Of a stretch of 64,000 nucleotides of DNA, positions 1-9,171 are shown piece by piece. Both the position numbers and the translations under genes were made by a program. Source of the DNA: Seleniivibrio woodruffii. Lineage in GTDB: Bacteria; Chrysiogenota; Deferribacteres; Deferribacterales; Geovibrionaceae. Location of the stretch: the NCBI RefSeq assembly GCF_004339245.1, contig NZ_SMGG01000005.1, positions 1 through 64,000 of the forward strand. The letters are read 5' to 3'. Under the pieces are notes generated by a model. It was not told the origin of the DNA, did no database searches, and was given only the letters and a program-made list of their open reading frames with translations. Numbering within the stretch: the first letter of the stretch is position 1; each line of letters begins with the position of its first letter.

Positions 1-59
1 GAACCCGCAGGGTGAAGAATCTCTGCGTTTGAGACTCTTCGGCTATGCCTCAGAGTGAC
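1..59. repeat. Family A dispersed palindromic repeat, left-truncated
   Basis: This unit contains the paired signatures GAAGAATCTC and GAGACTCTTC followed by CTCAGAGTGAC. The same pattern recurs at 11274-11420, 19750-19868, 27901-27964, 27982-28052 and 40531-40593. The arms can pair with each other. When translated, such repeats give the peptide HSERSEESL that appears in spurious ORFs. Confidence 0.75.
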
Positions 60-105
60 GTGGCTTACCTTGTGATAGTTGCCGAATAGAGTGACCAATA
101 TTTTA

Positions 106-141
106 CGTCACTGCGAGGGCTTTAGCCCGTGGCAGTCTTCC
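106..141. repeat. Family B dispersed palindromic repeat
   Basis: The unit begins CGTCACTGCGA and ends GGCAGTCTTCC, with an internal perfect GGGCT/AGCCC hairpin at 117-128. The same ends recur, in either orientation, at 249-282, 7287-7408, 11435-11525, 11562-11599, 27831-27868, 28061-28156, 40466-40520 and 49277-49350. Confidence 0.75.
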
Positions 142-193
142 AATTTCATATAACCCGCCGCTTTGGTAAGTTCTACACTCGGGAGTTTCGTAT

Positions 194-230
194 TTCCCCC
201 TTTAATAAAGGGGGACTAAGGGGGATTTAC
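194..230 (-). repeat. Family C repeat (C-run/G-run hairpin), short form
   Basis: A perfect CCCCCTTT/AAAGGGGG hairpin (196-203 with 207-214) is followed by ACTAAGGGGGATTTA. Read on the minus strand this matches the first half of the longer copy at 25823-25900. A third, deleted copy lies at 40601-40627. Confidence 0.7.
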
Positions 231-248
231 ATTCCGGTTTTCCACACG

Positions 249-282
249 TGGAAGACTGCTTCACTTCGTTCGCAGTGACGGG
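249..282. repeat. Family B dispersed repeat
   Basis: The unit carries GGAAGACTGC and CTTCGTTCGCAGTGACGG, the same ends as the unit at 106-141 but inverted. It lies immediately left of a family D element. Confidence 0.7.
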
Positions 283-291
283 AAACCACAT

Positions 292-411
292 TTGCTTTTT
301 AGAACCGAGCAGTTCAAGGCGGACGATGAAAAATTGACGAGCGTATATTGAAATACGTGAGGATAATTTTTATGAGGACAACGAAGAAATGCGAAGCGTT
401 ATAAAAAGCAA
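292..411 (+). repeat. Family D structured element, copy 1 (120 nt)
   Basis: The termini TTGCTTTTTA (292-301) and TAAAAAGCAA (402-411) form a perfect 10-bp inverted repeat. A middle stem pairs AAAAATT (329-335) with AATTTTT (365-371). The apical stem pairs CGTAT (342-346) with ATACG (353-357) around a 6-nt loop. Flanking single-stranded parts (CAAGGCGGACGA, TGAGGA, ACAACGAAGAAATGCG) are shared with copy 2. The acnA terminator starts 6 nt further on. The function is not known to me. Confidence 0.75.
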
Positions 412-438
412 AAAAAAGGCGGGGTTAAAAACCCCGCC
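403..438 (-). terminator. Rho-independent terminator of acnA
   Basis: GGCGGGGTT (418-426) pairs perfectly with AACCCCGCC (430-438). On the minus strand the hairpin follows the acnA stop by a few bases and leads into a run of seven T (417-411). A nearly identical hairpin terminates the ompA-like gene at 28301-28322, and both sit next to a family D element. Confidence 0.9.
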
Positions 439-442
439 CTGC

Positions 443-3088
443 TTACTTAGCCATATTCCTCAGCACATAAGGCAATATGCCTCCATGCTTAAAGTATTCG
501 ATCTCGATCTCGGTATCCAGTCTGCACATGACATCAAACTTTATCTCTTTGCCGTCGGGCTTTTTAGCCGTAACAGCGAGGGTGCATCTGGGTGATACCT
601 TGTCCACACCCACGATATCATATGTTTCCGTGCCGTCCAGTCCCAGCGATTTCCAGCTTTCGCCGTTCTTGAACACCAGAGGCAGAACGCCCATTCCCGC
701 AAGGTTGCTTCTGTGGATACGCTCAAAGCTCTCTGTTATAACAGCTTTTACGCCGAGAAGAACCGTACCCTTCGCCGCCCAGTCACGGGATGAACCGGAA
801 CCGTATTCCTTGCCGCCCAGAATAACCGTGGGTACGCCCTCTTTGATATATTTCATTGCGGCGTCATAGATATACATATCTTCGCCGTCAGGCATGTGCT
901 TGGTGAAGCCGCCCTCTTTGGGTTCTGCAAGTTTATTTGCGATCCTGACGTTGGCCAGTGTTCCACGCATCATCACCTCATGGTTTCCGCGTCTTGCGCC
1001 GTAGGAGTTGAAGTCAACGGGTTTTACTCCGTTCTCCTGAAGATATCTGCCCGCAGGGTAGTCCGCAGGGATGGAGCCGGCGGGTGAGATGTGGTCGGTG
1101 GTGATGGTGTCGCCCAGCAGGCACAGGGGCTTTGCGCCCTTGATATCTGTGGGTGCAACTGGTGTCAGGCTGAAATTCTCGAAGAACGGAGGTCTTCTGA
1201 TGTAAGTTGATTTTGCCTCCCAGTCATAGATGCTGCCTTTGACTGTGGGGAGTGCTCTCCAGTTCTCGTCTCCGTCCAGAATTTCGCTGTAGCGTTTTTT
1301 GTACTGCTCGTTGCTGACGCACTTGTTGACCAGCGCCCATATTTCATCGTTAGAGGGGAAAACATCCTTCATGAAAACGTCTTTGCCGTCTTTTGACTTT
1401 CCGATGGGATCTTTATAGAGGTCGATGTCCATTGTTCCGGCCAGTGCGTAGACCACGACGAGCATGGGTGAGGCCAGATAGTTCTGGCGAACCTGAGGAT
1501 GTATCCTCGCCTCGAAGTTTCTGTTGCCCGAAAGAACGGACGCAACGTTCAGTTTATTCTCTTTAACTGCCTTTTCAAGTTCGGGTCTAAGGGGACCTGC
1601 GTTACCGATACAGGTTGTACAGCCGTATGCGGCGAGGTTGAAGCCGAGCTTATCGAAGTACACATCCACACCCGCCTCACGCAGATAGTCTGTCACCACC
1701 TGAGAACCGGGGGCAAGGCTGGTCTTCACATATGGCTTGATGGTAAGCCCCAGTTCAACTGCCTTTTTGGCAACCAGACCTGCGCCTATCATAACATAGG
1801 GGTTTGATGTGTTGGTGCAGGATGTGATGGCGGCGATAACAACGTCGCTCTCTCTGAGGGTGACTTTTTTGCCGTCCAGTTCAACTTCGACGGTTCTGGG
1901 AGCGGCAACCTCTTTGGCCACCGTTTCCTTAACTGCATCCAGCGGAACGTGCTGATGGGGCTTTTTGGGACCTGCGATGCATTTTTTGACGGTTGAGAGG
2001 TCAAGCTCAAGCACCTGAGTGTATTCGGGTTCCTGCGAATAGTCGTTAAACAGCAGGTTTGCTTTCGTATAGTTTTCAACAAAGTCCGCAACGTCGGCTC
2101 TGTTTGTGTTGCGCAGATAGCGCAGGGTCTCGTCGTCCACTGCGAAGAAGCCCATGGTTGAGCCGAACTCGGGAGACATGTTGGAAATGGTTGCTCTGTC
2201 GGGCAGAGTGAGTGATTTAAGACCGGGGCCGTACACCTCAACAAACTTCTCAACAACTTTCGCCTTGCGCAGAAGCTCTGTGATTGAAAGAACAACGTCT
2301 GTTCCGGTGATTCCCTCTGCTATTTTGCCTGTGAGTCTCAGACCGATAACTTCGGGAATAGGCATATAATAGGGCTGACCGAGCATGACCGCTTCCGCCT
2401 CGATTCCGCCCACGCCCCAGCCCATAACGCCGATGGCGTTGATCATGGTTGTGTGTGAATCCGTGCCCACGAGGGTGTCGCAGTAGGCCGTCATTTCGCC
2501 GTGGACTTCACCTTTCAGAACCACCTGACCGAGGTATTCAAGGTTCACCTGATGGCAGATGCCTGATTTCGGGGGAACGATGCGCATGTTGTTAAAGCTG
2601 GCCTGAGCCCACTTAAGAAAAGCATAGCGTTCGCCGTTGCGCTCATACTCCAGCTTAACGTTCTTATCCAGTGCATCCGCCGTTCCGTAATAATCCACCT
2701 GAACGGAGTGATCGACAATGAGGTCAACGGGAACAAGAGGGTTGATGAAAGAGGCGTCTTTGCCCTTTTCCACCAGAGCGTCACGCATGGCGGCGAGATC
2801 CACCACGCCGGGAACGCCTGTGTAGTCCTGCATAATCACCCTTGCAGGGTGATAAGGTATTTCATAGGGCACTGCATAGGACTTTTTCCACTGGCCAAGC
2901 TCCTTAACAGCGTCCTCCTTAACTACCTTTCCATCGAAATTTCTTACGAGGTTTTCAAGTAAAACTCTTATGGAGAATGGAAGTTTAGCGATGTCGGCAA
3001 CTCCGGCATCACGAACTTTCTTAAGGTCGTAATAGGCATATATCTTTCCGCCAAACTCAAAATGACTTCTGAATTGCTCTCTGTTCAT
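443..3088 (-). CDS. acnA: Aconitate hydratase, AcnA type
   Basis: This 881-residue protein is a full-length AcnA/IRP1-type aconitase, which interconverts citrate and isocitrate through cis-aconitate in the cytoplasmic TCA cycle. The 4Fe-4S ligands are visible as C424 in SCTNTSNP and C490/C493 in GCTTCIGNAGP. The C-terminal swivel domain has the substrate-binding GSGSSRDWAAKG motif. An AAGGAG ribosome binding site precedes the ATG. The gene is monocistronic, diverges from the SRPBCC gene at 3192, and ends at a strong terminator. With the ferredoxin-dependent KorAB enzyme at 17188-19694 it suggests a TCA cycle of anaerobic type. No key residue is missing. Confidence 0.97.
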   Translation of the reverse strand: MNREQFRSHFEFGGKIYAYYDLKKVRDAGVADIAKLPFSIRVLLENLVRNFDGKVVKEDAVKELGQWKKSYAVPYEIPYHPARVIMQDYTGVPGVVDLAAMRDALVEKGKDASFINPLVPVDLIVDHSVQVDYYGTADALDKNVKLEYERNGERYAFLKWAQASFNNMRIVPPKSGICHQVNLEYLGQVVLKGEVHGEMTAYCDTLVGTDSHTTMINAIGVMGWGVGGIEAEAVMLGQPYYMPIPEVIGLRLTGKIAEGITGTDVVLSITELLRKAKVVEKFVEVYGPGLKSLTLPDRATISNMSPEFGSTMGFFAVDDETLRYLRNTNRADVADFVENYTKANLLFNDYSQEPEYTQVLELDLSTVKKCIAGPKKPHQHVPLDAVKETVAKEVAAPRTVEVELDGKKVTLRESDVVIAAITSCTNTSNPYVMIGAGLVAKKAVELGLTIKPYVKTSLAPGSQVVTDYLREAGVDVYFDKLGFNLAAYGCTTCIGNAGPLRPELEKAVKENKLNVASVLSGNRNFEARIHPQVRQNYLASPMLVVVYALAGTMDIDLYKDPIGKSKDGKDVFMKDVFPSNDEIWALVNKCVSNEQYKKRYSEILDGDENWRALPTVKGSIYDWEAKSTYIRRPPFFENFSLTPVAPTDIKGAKPLCLLGDTITTDHISPAGSIPADYPAGRYLQENGVKPVDFNSYGARRGNHEVMMRGTLANVRIANKLAEPKEGGFTKHMPDGEDMYIYDAAMKYIKEGVPTVILGGKEYGSGSSRDWAAKGTVLLGVKAVITESFERIHRSNLAGMGVLPLVFKNGESWKSLGLDGTETYDIVGVDKVSPRCTLAVTAKKPDGKEIKFDVMCRLDTEIEIEYFKHGGILPYVLRNMAK

Positions 3089-3191
3089 CTTCGTCTCCTT
3101 GTTTATTTTCCGAAAGTATATATAATTTTACTATCATTATCAGAAGACGCAAATGAATAAGATAAGTTTTATGAAATTTTAAGAGGATAAT

Positions 3192-3653
3192 TTGAAGGCT
3201 CACCGCTTAACAAGGACACAACTGCTCCCCATATCCATTATTGAGGCATGGAATTTCTTCTCATCCCCTATGAATCTGGCGGATATCACTCCCGAATGGC
3301 TGGGGTTTAAAGTTATGTCAGAACCGCCCGCAAAGATGTATGAAGGGCTTATAATTCAGTACAACGTGACGCCCATGATGGGGCTTCCGCTGTGGTGGGT
3401 CACCGAGATAACCCATGTCAGGGAGCCTTTTTTCTTTGTGGATGAACAGCGCAAAGGTCCTTATGCCATGTGGCACCACGAACACCACTTCGAAGATACC
3501 GCAGACGGAGTTCTCATGACGGATATGGTGCATTACATCCTGCCCCTCTCAACCATCACTCAGCCTGTTCTGGGCGGCTATGTGGCAAAAAAGCTGGACG
3601 AAATATTCGACCACCGATACAGGACTCTGGAAACCAGATTCAAGACTTTATAA
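3192..3653 (+). CDS. SRPBCC (START-like) family protein
   Basis: A 153-residue soluble protein with the look of the SRPBCC helix-grip fold, a hydrophobic-ligand-binding family that includes polyketide cyclases and coenzyme Q-binding proteins. Supporting features are the N-terminal strand with PISIIEAWNFFSSP, the mid-section WWVTEITHVREPFFFVDEQ and a C-terminal amphipathic helix. The start is the TTG at 3192, preceded by AAGAGG; no ATG lies nearby in frame. It is divergent from acnA. There is no signal peptide or membrane segment. The family fits but ligand and role are unknown. Confidence 0.72.
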   Translation: MKAHRLTRTQLLPISIIEAWNFFSSPMNLADITPEWLGFKVMSEPPAKMYEGLIIQYNVTPMMGLPLWWVTEITHVREPFFFVDEQRKGPYAMWHHEHHFEDTADGVLMTDMVHYILPLSTITQPVLGGYVAKKLDEIFDHRYRTLETRFKTL

Positions 3654-3707
3654 TTTATTTAACAACATCTGACAATTACATAACATTTTCCCACTATTTA
3701 TGGCAGT

Positions 3708-5546
3708 ATGTTAAAGACACTGGAACTGCCCTCCATCTGGCAGAAAAGACTTTTACATCTCGAACATGCATTTCAGCCCATAATCAATCCCCTCAGCGGC
3801 AGACTGTTCGCCGTGGAGGCACTTCTGCGGGGATGGGACAAGGCCGGGTTTGAAAGCATCTTCGACCTGTTCGACACGGCGTTTTCCGACGGCGTGCTCC
3901 TTCCTCTTGACATAGAGCTGAGGCGCAGGGCAGTTGAGAAATTCACCCGCATCCACCACCACAAAAAGATCAAGCTTTTCTACAACTTCGACGTGCGCAT
4001 CACCGACATGGAGGACTACAAACCCGGAGTTTCCGGCCGCCTTATGCAGGATATCGGGCTTGATCCCGGAGTCTTCTGTTTCGAGATAAGCGAAAGGCAC
4101 AAGATAAACGACAAACACATGAACTGCCTGCTGAACAGCGCAAAGACATCCGGCTGCCGCATAGCCATTGACGATTTCGGTTCCGGATTCGCAAACTTCG
4201 AGCTGTTCTATTTCAGCGAACCGGACTACATAAAGCTGGACAGGTTCCTCATCTCCGACATCCACAAGGACGTGCGCAAGCGCAAGTTCTGCTCACATAT
4301 AATAAATCTTGCACATTTCTTCGGAATCAGCATCATAGCCGAAGGCATAGAGACCGAACGGGAGTTCCTCTCATGCCGGGATATGGGGGTTGACCTCATT
4401 CAGGGTTACTACGTCGCCCGCCCGTCACTGAACACCGACGACATGCTCCAGCTGTACAGCCACATTGAGGCACTTTTCGCCGGAAACAGACGACTGAACA
4501 CACAGGATGCCCATCTGGTGAGCAACGAGATGGTATACATCGACCCCATAGACATAGGCGGTTCCGTTGAGGAGCTTCTGCACAAGATAAGCCTTAAGCC
4601 CGACCTGAACTTTGTCCCCGTGGTCGACGCAAACCTGATACCCGTGGGAATAATCAGCGAAACAGATCTGAAACAGTACCTCTATAAGCCATACGGAAAA
4701 GAACTGCTCTTCAACAAGAGCCACACGCCGTCCATCAAAAAATTCATGAAAAAATGCCCCATCATAGAGATAACCATCCCCCTTGAGCAGATGCTGGAGA
4801 TATACGTTGCCAACCCCGAATCCGAAGGCATCATCATCACAAAAGACCTGAAATATCACGGTTTCATGACCGCCCAGTCACTGCTTAACACCCTGAACGA
4901 AAAGAACCTCGCCTTTGCCAGAGACATGAATCCGCTGACCAAACTGCCCGGCAACAGCCTTATCAACAACTATCTGAACAAGGCATACAGGGACGAGGAC
5001 AGTTCATATGTCTTCATATACTTCGATTTCGACAACTTCAAACCCTTCAACGACCGTTTCGGCTTCCGTCAGGGCGACAGAGCCATAATGCTGTTCACCG
5101 AAATAATGCGGGAGCGCATAACCGAATCGGGTTCGTTCATCGGACACATCGGCGGGGATGATTTCTTCTGCGGAGTCTCCTTCAGAGCGGATGATCCGGA
5201 GAGCGGAGTAAACGTCATGGCTGTCATAAACACCGTCATACACGACTTCACCGATGCCGCCGCCAGCTTCTATGACCCAGAAGAGGTGTCGGCAAAAAGC
5301 TATGCCGGAAAGGACAGGGACGGAAACGAGCGCCTGTTCCCTCTGCTGTCTGTCAGCGCAGCCATAATAAGGCTTCCCGAAGGCAAAAGGGACTACACCT
5401 CCGACGACCTCAGCAACACCCTTGCGGTATTGAAAAAAGAGGCGAAAAAGTCAACGACTAAAACAGCTTTCATAGATCTCGGTTCGGAAAACAAGGTGGA
5501 CACACGGATAAATATGCTTCTGAAGCACGCCATTAACACAATTTGA
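3708..5546 (+). CDS. EAL-CBS-GGDEF cyclic-di-GMP signalling protein
   Basis: This 612-residue cytoplasmic protein has an N-terminal EAL phosphodiesterase domain (about 20-250), a CBS pair (about 265-400) and a C-terminal GGDEF domain (about 420-605). The EAL domain keeps its signature (37-39), DDFGSG, KLD, AEGIETE and IQGYY, so it could hydrolyse c-di-GMP. The GGDEF site reads GGDDF (482-486), a permitted active variant. CBS pairs usually bind adenine nucleotides, so c-di-GMP turnover here may follow energy charge. This domain order is a known one, with the EAL in front. There is no membrane segment. Which activity dominates cannot be told from sequence. The next gene also contains CBS domains. 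Confidence 0.92.
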   Translation: MLKTLELPSIWQKRLLHLEHAFQPIINPLSGRLFAVEALLRGWDKAGFESIFDLFDTAFSDGVLLPLDIELRRRAVEKFTRIHHHKKIKLFYNFDVRITDMEDYKPGVSGRLMQDIGLDPGVFCFEISERHKINDKHMNCLLNSAKTSGCRIAIDDFGSGFANFELFYFSEPDYIKLDRFLISDIHKDVRKRKFCSHIINLAHFFGISIIAEGIETEREFLSCRDMGVDLIQGYYVARPSLNTDDMLQLYSHIEALFAGNRRLNTQDAHLVSNEMVYIDPIDIGGSVEELLHKISLKPDLNFVPVVDANLIPVGIISETDLKQYLYKPYGKELLFNKSHTPSIKKFMKKCPIIEITIPLEQMLEIYVANPESEGIIITKDLKYHGFMTAQSLLNTLNEKNLAFARDMNPLTKLPGNSLINNYLNKAYRDEDSSYVFIYFDFDNFKPFNDRFGFRQGDRAIMLFTEIMRERITESGSFIGHIGGDDFFCGVSFRADDPESGVNVMAVINTVIHDFTDAAASFYDPEEVSAKSYAGKDRDGNERLFPLLSVSAAIIRLPEGKRDYTSDDLSNTLAVLKKEAKKSTTKTAFIDLGSENKVDTRINMLLKHAINTI

Positions 5547-5559
5547 TTGCGCACAGCCC

Positions 5560-5588
5560 TTGACAACCTGTAATATTCAACCTATAAA
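5560..5588 (+). promoter_or_regulatory. Sigma-70-type promoter for the pyrophosphatase gene
   Basis: A perfect -35 TTGACA (5560-5565) is separated by 17 bases from TATAAA (5583-5588). The pyrophosphatase ATG is about 40 bases downstream, so the gene is probably transcribed independently of the EAL-CBS-GGDEF gene. Confidence 0.75.
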
Positions 5589-5629
5589 ACCACACCAAAT
5601 CAGTATTCCGGCATCTTCACGAGGTCAAC

Positions 5630-7270
5630 ATGTCAGAAGTTATTATCGTCGGCCACAAAAACCCCGACAGCGACTCCGTCTGTTCCGCATACGGCTATGC
5701 ACAGCTTAAAAACCGTCTGAACGACGGGTTCCGATATACCCCCGCACGCTGCGGAAACCTGAACAAACAGACCAGATTCATCTTCGAGCGTTTCGGTGCT
5801 GAAGTTCCTAAGTTCATAGGCGACGTATACCCGAAAGTTAAAGACGTTATGACACACAAGGTTATAGCAATCGACGAAAACGACCCCATAAAGGGAGTTC
5901 TGCGCAATATTGATGAACTGAAGATCCGCATAACGCCTGTGACCACCGGCGGCGTAAAACTCTGCGGAGTCATCAGCATCCTCGAAATTGCACATTTCTT
6001 CACACCCGAAGACCCGTCACAGCGTCCGGTCTATCTTTTCAGAGGCTCGAACTTCGAAAAATCAGTTAAAGGATACACCCACATCAGGGGCGAAAAAGAG
6101 GAGCTCGAAGCGGGATTCATGATAGGTGCGATGCCCTACGACAGGTTCGTTGAGCGCATGGAGAACGTTGACAAATCACGCACCCTGCTCATTGTGGGCA
6201 AGCGACGTGACATAGTGGAATACGCCATCAGCAACGATCTGCCCGCAATCGTCCTTACAGGAATAAGGGGCGAGAGCGATATGGATTTCGACTTTTCCGG
6301 CTACAAAGGCTGGGTTTACGTTTCCGAGCTGGACACAGCGGAGACCCTGCGCAACCTTCAGCTCAGCATACCCGCAAAAGCCTTCATGAAAGCCGACATC
6401 CCCGAGCTTTCCGCCGAGGACTATCTGGAGGCGGCAAGCAACGTTCTTATGAGTGTTGACCACAAAGGCCTCCCCGTAACCAGTGACGGCAGACTGATAG
6501 GCATTTTCACCCGCTCGGACATCATAAAAAAAGCTCAGAAAGAGCTTATTCTGATGGACCACAACGAGCTGACACAGGCGGTTGACGGTGCGGAATCCGC
6601 AAAAATCGTTGAAATAGTCGACCACCACAAACTTGGCACAATAAAAACAAAAACACCCATACATTTTTTCGCAAAACCCGTGGGCAGCACCTGCACACTG
6701 GTATATCAGCTTTTCAGAATAAACGGACAGGAGGTCGACAGGATCACTGCGGCAATTCTGCTGTCGGGAATCCTCTCCGACACCGTAATTCTGAAATCAC
6801 CCACAACCACCTCTCAGGACGAGCAGGCTGTTAAAGAACTGGCGGAGGTAGCCGGACTTGACTACACGGCATACGGGGTTGAGATGTTCTCGTCCACCGA
6901 CAGCCTAAAGGCAAGAGACCCCAGAGATGTCCTGAACACAGACTTCAAGATATTCAGCGAATACGGAATAACTCTGGGCATCGGTCAGGTGGAGGTTGTG
7001 AACCTCGAAGAGCTTGCGGATGCGCAGGAATCACTCCTGAAGGTAATCGACGAGCTCAAGAACGAGAAGGGGCTGAACTGGTGCATGCTTCTGGTGACAG
7101 ACATCATCAAAGAGGAATCGGTGCTTCTGACCAGCGGCTACGAGGCCGCCGAAAAACTGCTGGCATACAAACACATAGCACCGAGAAGATTCTCTCTGCC
7201 CGGCGTGCTTTCACGTAAGAAACAGCTTCTGCCGGAGATTCTCAGGGTTCTGGAAGACATAGCGTCTTAA
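5630..7270 (+). CDS. ppaC: Manganese-dependent inorganic pyrophosphatase with CBS and DRTGG domains (family II)
   Basis: This 546-residue enzyme hydrolyses pyrophosphate to phosphate in the cytoplasm. The N-terminal DHH domain has HKNPDSDS (H9, D13, D15). It is then interrupted by a regulatory insert of CBS1 (about 75-130), DRTGG (about 135-245) and CBS2 (about 250-305). DHH resumes with DHHK (331-334), and the DHHA2 domain closes the protein. The length and order match CBS-PPases, which AMP and ADP inhibit and ATP or diadenosine polyphosphates activate. All catalytic residues are present. A good promoter precedes it, and the 3' spacer holds family B repeats. Confidence 0.95.
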   Translation: MSEVIIVGHKNPDSDSVCSAYGYAQLKNRLNDGFRYTPARCGNLNKQTRFIFERFGAEVPKFIGDVYPKVKDVMTHKVIAIDENDPIKGVLRNIDELKIRITPVTTGGVKLCGVISILEIAHFFTPEDPSQRPVYLFRGSNFEKSVKGYTHIRGEKEELEAGFMIGAMPYDRFVERMENVDKSRTLLIVGKRRDIVEYAISNDLPAIVLTGIRGESDMDFDFSGYKGWVYVSELDTAETLRNLQLSIPAKAFMKADIPELSAEDYLEAASNVLMSVDHKGLPVTSDGRLIGIFTRSDIIKKAQKELILMDHNELTQAVDGAESAKIVEIVDHHKLGTIKTKTPIHFFAKPVGSTCTLVYQLFRINGQEVDRITAAILLSGILSDTVILKSPTTTSQDEQAVKELAEVAGLDYTAYGVEMFSSTDSLKARDPRDVLNTDFKIFSEYGITLGIGQVEVVNLEELADAQESLLKVIDELKNEKGLNWCMLLVTDIIKEESVLLTSGYEAAEKLLAYKHIAPRRFSLPGVLSRKKQLLPEILRVLEDIAS

Positions 7271-7469
7271 AAGGCAACTGGATATTGCGTCATTGCGAAC
7301 CTGCCAAAGCGGCGGGCTGTCTGGATTTGGAAGACTGCTTCACTGCGTTCGCAGAGACGGGATATATTTACGTCATTGCGAACCTGCGCAGCAGGTGTGG
7401 CAATCTCAACTTGTTTTGCAACAGCCACAGGCATAAAGCCCCCGCAATGATGCTGAAACTATAAAAATA
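7271..7469. repeat. Family B repeat cluster between convergent genes
   Basis: At least two units lie here (7287-7360 and 7370-7408), with CGTCATTGCGAAC, GGAAGACTGC and CAATCTC ends. The segment CTGCCAAAGCGGCGGGCTG recurs inverted at 151-165 and 40486-40504. No terminator with a T-run was recognised. Confidence 0.65.
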
Positions 7470-9074
7470 TCAAAGATAAGGCAGGCTGATGGTCATAACG
7501 GTGCCGACGGGCATTGAAGCGGCTGTCAGTCTGCCGTTCATATGCTCCTCAACAATAACCTTCGACATATAAAGTCCGATGCCCGAACCGCCGGCTTTGG
7601 TTGTGAAATACGGATCGAACATCCGTTCCGCAATATCACCGCTGATTCCGCATCCGTTGTCGGTGATGTATAGATTAAGCCTGTCTCCGGCCTCTTCAAC
7701 CTTAAGGGAGACTCTTCCGTCGCCGGACTCCTTCTCTATGATGGCATCCACAGCATTGTTCAGAATGTTGATTATCACCTGCTTGAACTCCGCCGGAACA
7801 CCCCTGAGTCTTATAAAATCGTTGCTTTCAAGCACCTGCTGAATATTGTTCTCGTCCGCATGAAGGTTCCTTGCGCCTGCAAAACAGCTGAAAGCCAGAG
7901 AAACCCCGCTGTTCTTCATTCTTGCGCTTTGCAGGGTGATAACCTCGCCGAGCACCCTGAACACGGAGAAAATCTCCTCCTCCTGTCCGGAGCGGAAGAA
8001 ACTGCTCAAATCGTCCATTGTCTTTGAGATGGTCTTTATGAGAGCCATGGAGTCCACCGTCAGCTCTTTAATGTATTGCTCGTCCAGTTCGCCTGCGTTG
8101 TATGCGTCTTCAAGGTCTTCAATGTTAATTCCCAGAGCCGAAAGGGGCTGCCGCCACTGGTGGGCTATGGCGCTTATCATCTGCCCCATGGCCATGAAGC
8201 GTGACTGCTCGAAAATTATCTGTTCGTTCTTTCTTCTCTTGTCCGTCTCTTCGGCCACAGCCTTCGCCAGCTCAATATTCACCAACTCAAGCTCTTTCTG
8301 TTTTGCTATCAGCTGTTTCTCAGCTTCAAGCTGATCTGTTATATTGTGGAAGATGTGGACTATACTGCCGGACGGAAGTCTGTAGAGATAGCTGTTGAAC
8401 CAGCCTCTGATAACATCGTCCTCGTAGTACATTTTTTCGTTTTTAAGGGGCTGTCCTGTCTCCTGAACCTGCCTCAGTGCCTCCAGAAAGCCGTATTCCT
8501 TTGCGTTTTTGTAAACGGCCGTCATTGGGCGGGACACAAGGTCGGTTCTGTCCCTTTTCAGCAGAGTGCAGGCGGCGTTGTTCACATCGGTGAAGATATA
8601 TTTGCTGCCGAACTCTATCAGGTCGTAGATGGCGACACCGCTGGACATGTTGTTGAAAAGCTCGCGATATTTCAGCTCGCTCTCTTTAACAGAGGTATCG
8701 TTACGGAATTTGTGCAGTGCCAGCTCAATTGTCGTTTGCAGGGTGCCTTCGTCAAACGGTGTGTAGATGTAGCCGTAGTGGTTGGTCTTCATGGTCTGAT
8801 AGAGGGTTCTGCTGTTGATGGCTTCTGTGAAATAGATCACGGGAACAGAGAGCTCTGTCTGAATCAGGGAGACTTTGGCTATAACGTTTCTGTCGGCGTT
8901 CACAGTCATATCGACTATGAGTGCATCAGGCATATAGGCCTTAACCTCTTCTGCGATATCGGAAGAACGCAGACCTATAACACGGACGCCGTACATCAGT
9001 CCTTTCAGGGCTTTTTCAAGATTTCCGGTGGCATCCTTTTTGGATTCCACAATCATAATGTTTCTGCTTTTCAT
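7470..9074 (-). CDS. Sensor histidine kinase with degenerate receiver and PAS domains
   Basis: A 534-residue soluble kinase. Residues 1-120 resemble a response-regulator receiver: a candidate aspartate is kept in LIVDMTV, but the acidic pocket reads IVES and the conserved lysine is replaced by T in IYTPF, so phosphorylation is doubtful. A PAS domain (about 130-250) and a coiled coil follow. The dimerisation helix carries the phosphoacceptor H305 in IAHQWRQPL, and the HATPase domain has NILNNAVDAI, DNGCGI and GSGIGLYMSK. It lies 97 bases downstream of the STAS gene on the same strand, next to a receiver-PP2C protein that is a natural output candidate. No membrane segment is present. Confidence 0.9.
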   Translation of the reverse strand: MKSRNIMIVESKKDATGNLEKALKGLMYGVRVIGLRSSDIAEEVKAYMPDALIVDMTVNADRNVIAKVSLIQTELSVPVIYFTEAINSRTLYQTMKTNHYGYIYTPFDEGTLQTTIELALHKFRNDTSVKESELKYRELFNNMSSGVAIYDLIEFGSKYIFTDVNNAACTLLKRDRTDLVSRPMTAVYKNAKEYGFLEALRQVQETGQPLKNEKMYYEDDVIRGWFNSYLYRLPSGSIVHIFHNITDQLEAEKQLIAKQKELELVNIELAKAVAEETDKRRKNEQIIFEQSRFMAMGQMISAIAHQWRQPLSALGINIEDLEDAYNAGELDEQYIKELTVDSMALIKTISKTMDDLSSFFRSGQEEEIFSVFRVLGEVITLQSARMKNSGVSLAFSCFAGARNLHADENNIQQVLESNDFIRLRGVPAEFKQVIINILNNAVDAIIEKESGDGRVSLKVEEAGDRLNLYITDNGCGISGDIAERMFDPYFTTKAGGSGIGLYMSKVIVEEHMNGRLTAASMPVGTVMTISLPYL

Positions 9075-9171
9075 ATATGTTCCGATTTAGCCCAAATTAC
9101 CGACAAATACAATATTAAACTGACCAAAATAATCACAGACAGAAAAAAAATGCATCAATATTTCAGTATTC

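Larger units (their letters stand above)
1..442. other. Intergenic mosaic of dispersed repeats downstream of acnA
   Basis: No gene is supported here. Reading left to right the spacer holds a family A palindromic repeat cut by the window edge (1-59), a family B repeat (106-141), a short family C hairpin (194-230), a second family B unit (249-282), a complete family D element (292-411) and the acnA terminator (418-438). A small forward ORF running over the element and terminator has no ribosome binding site and is dismissed. Confidence 0.8.
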
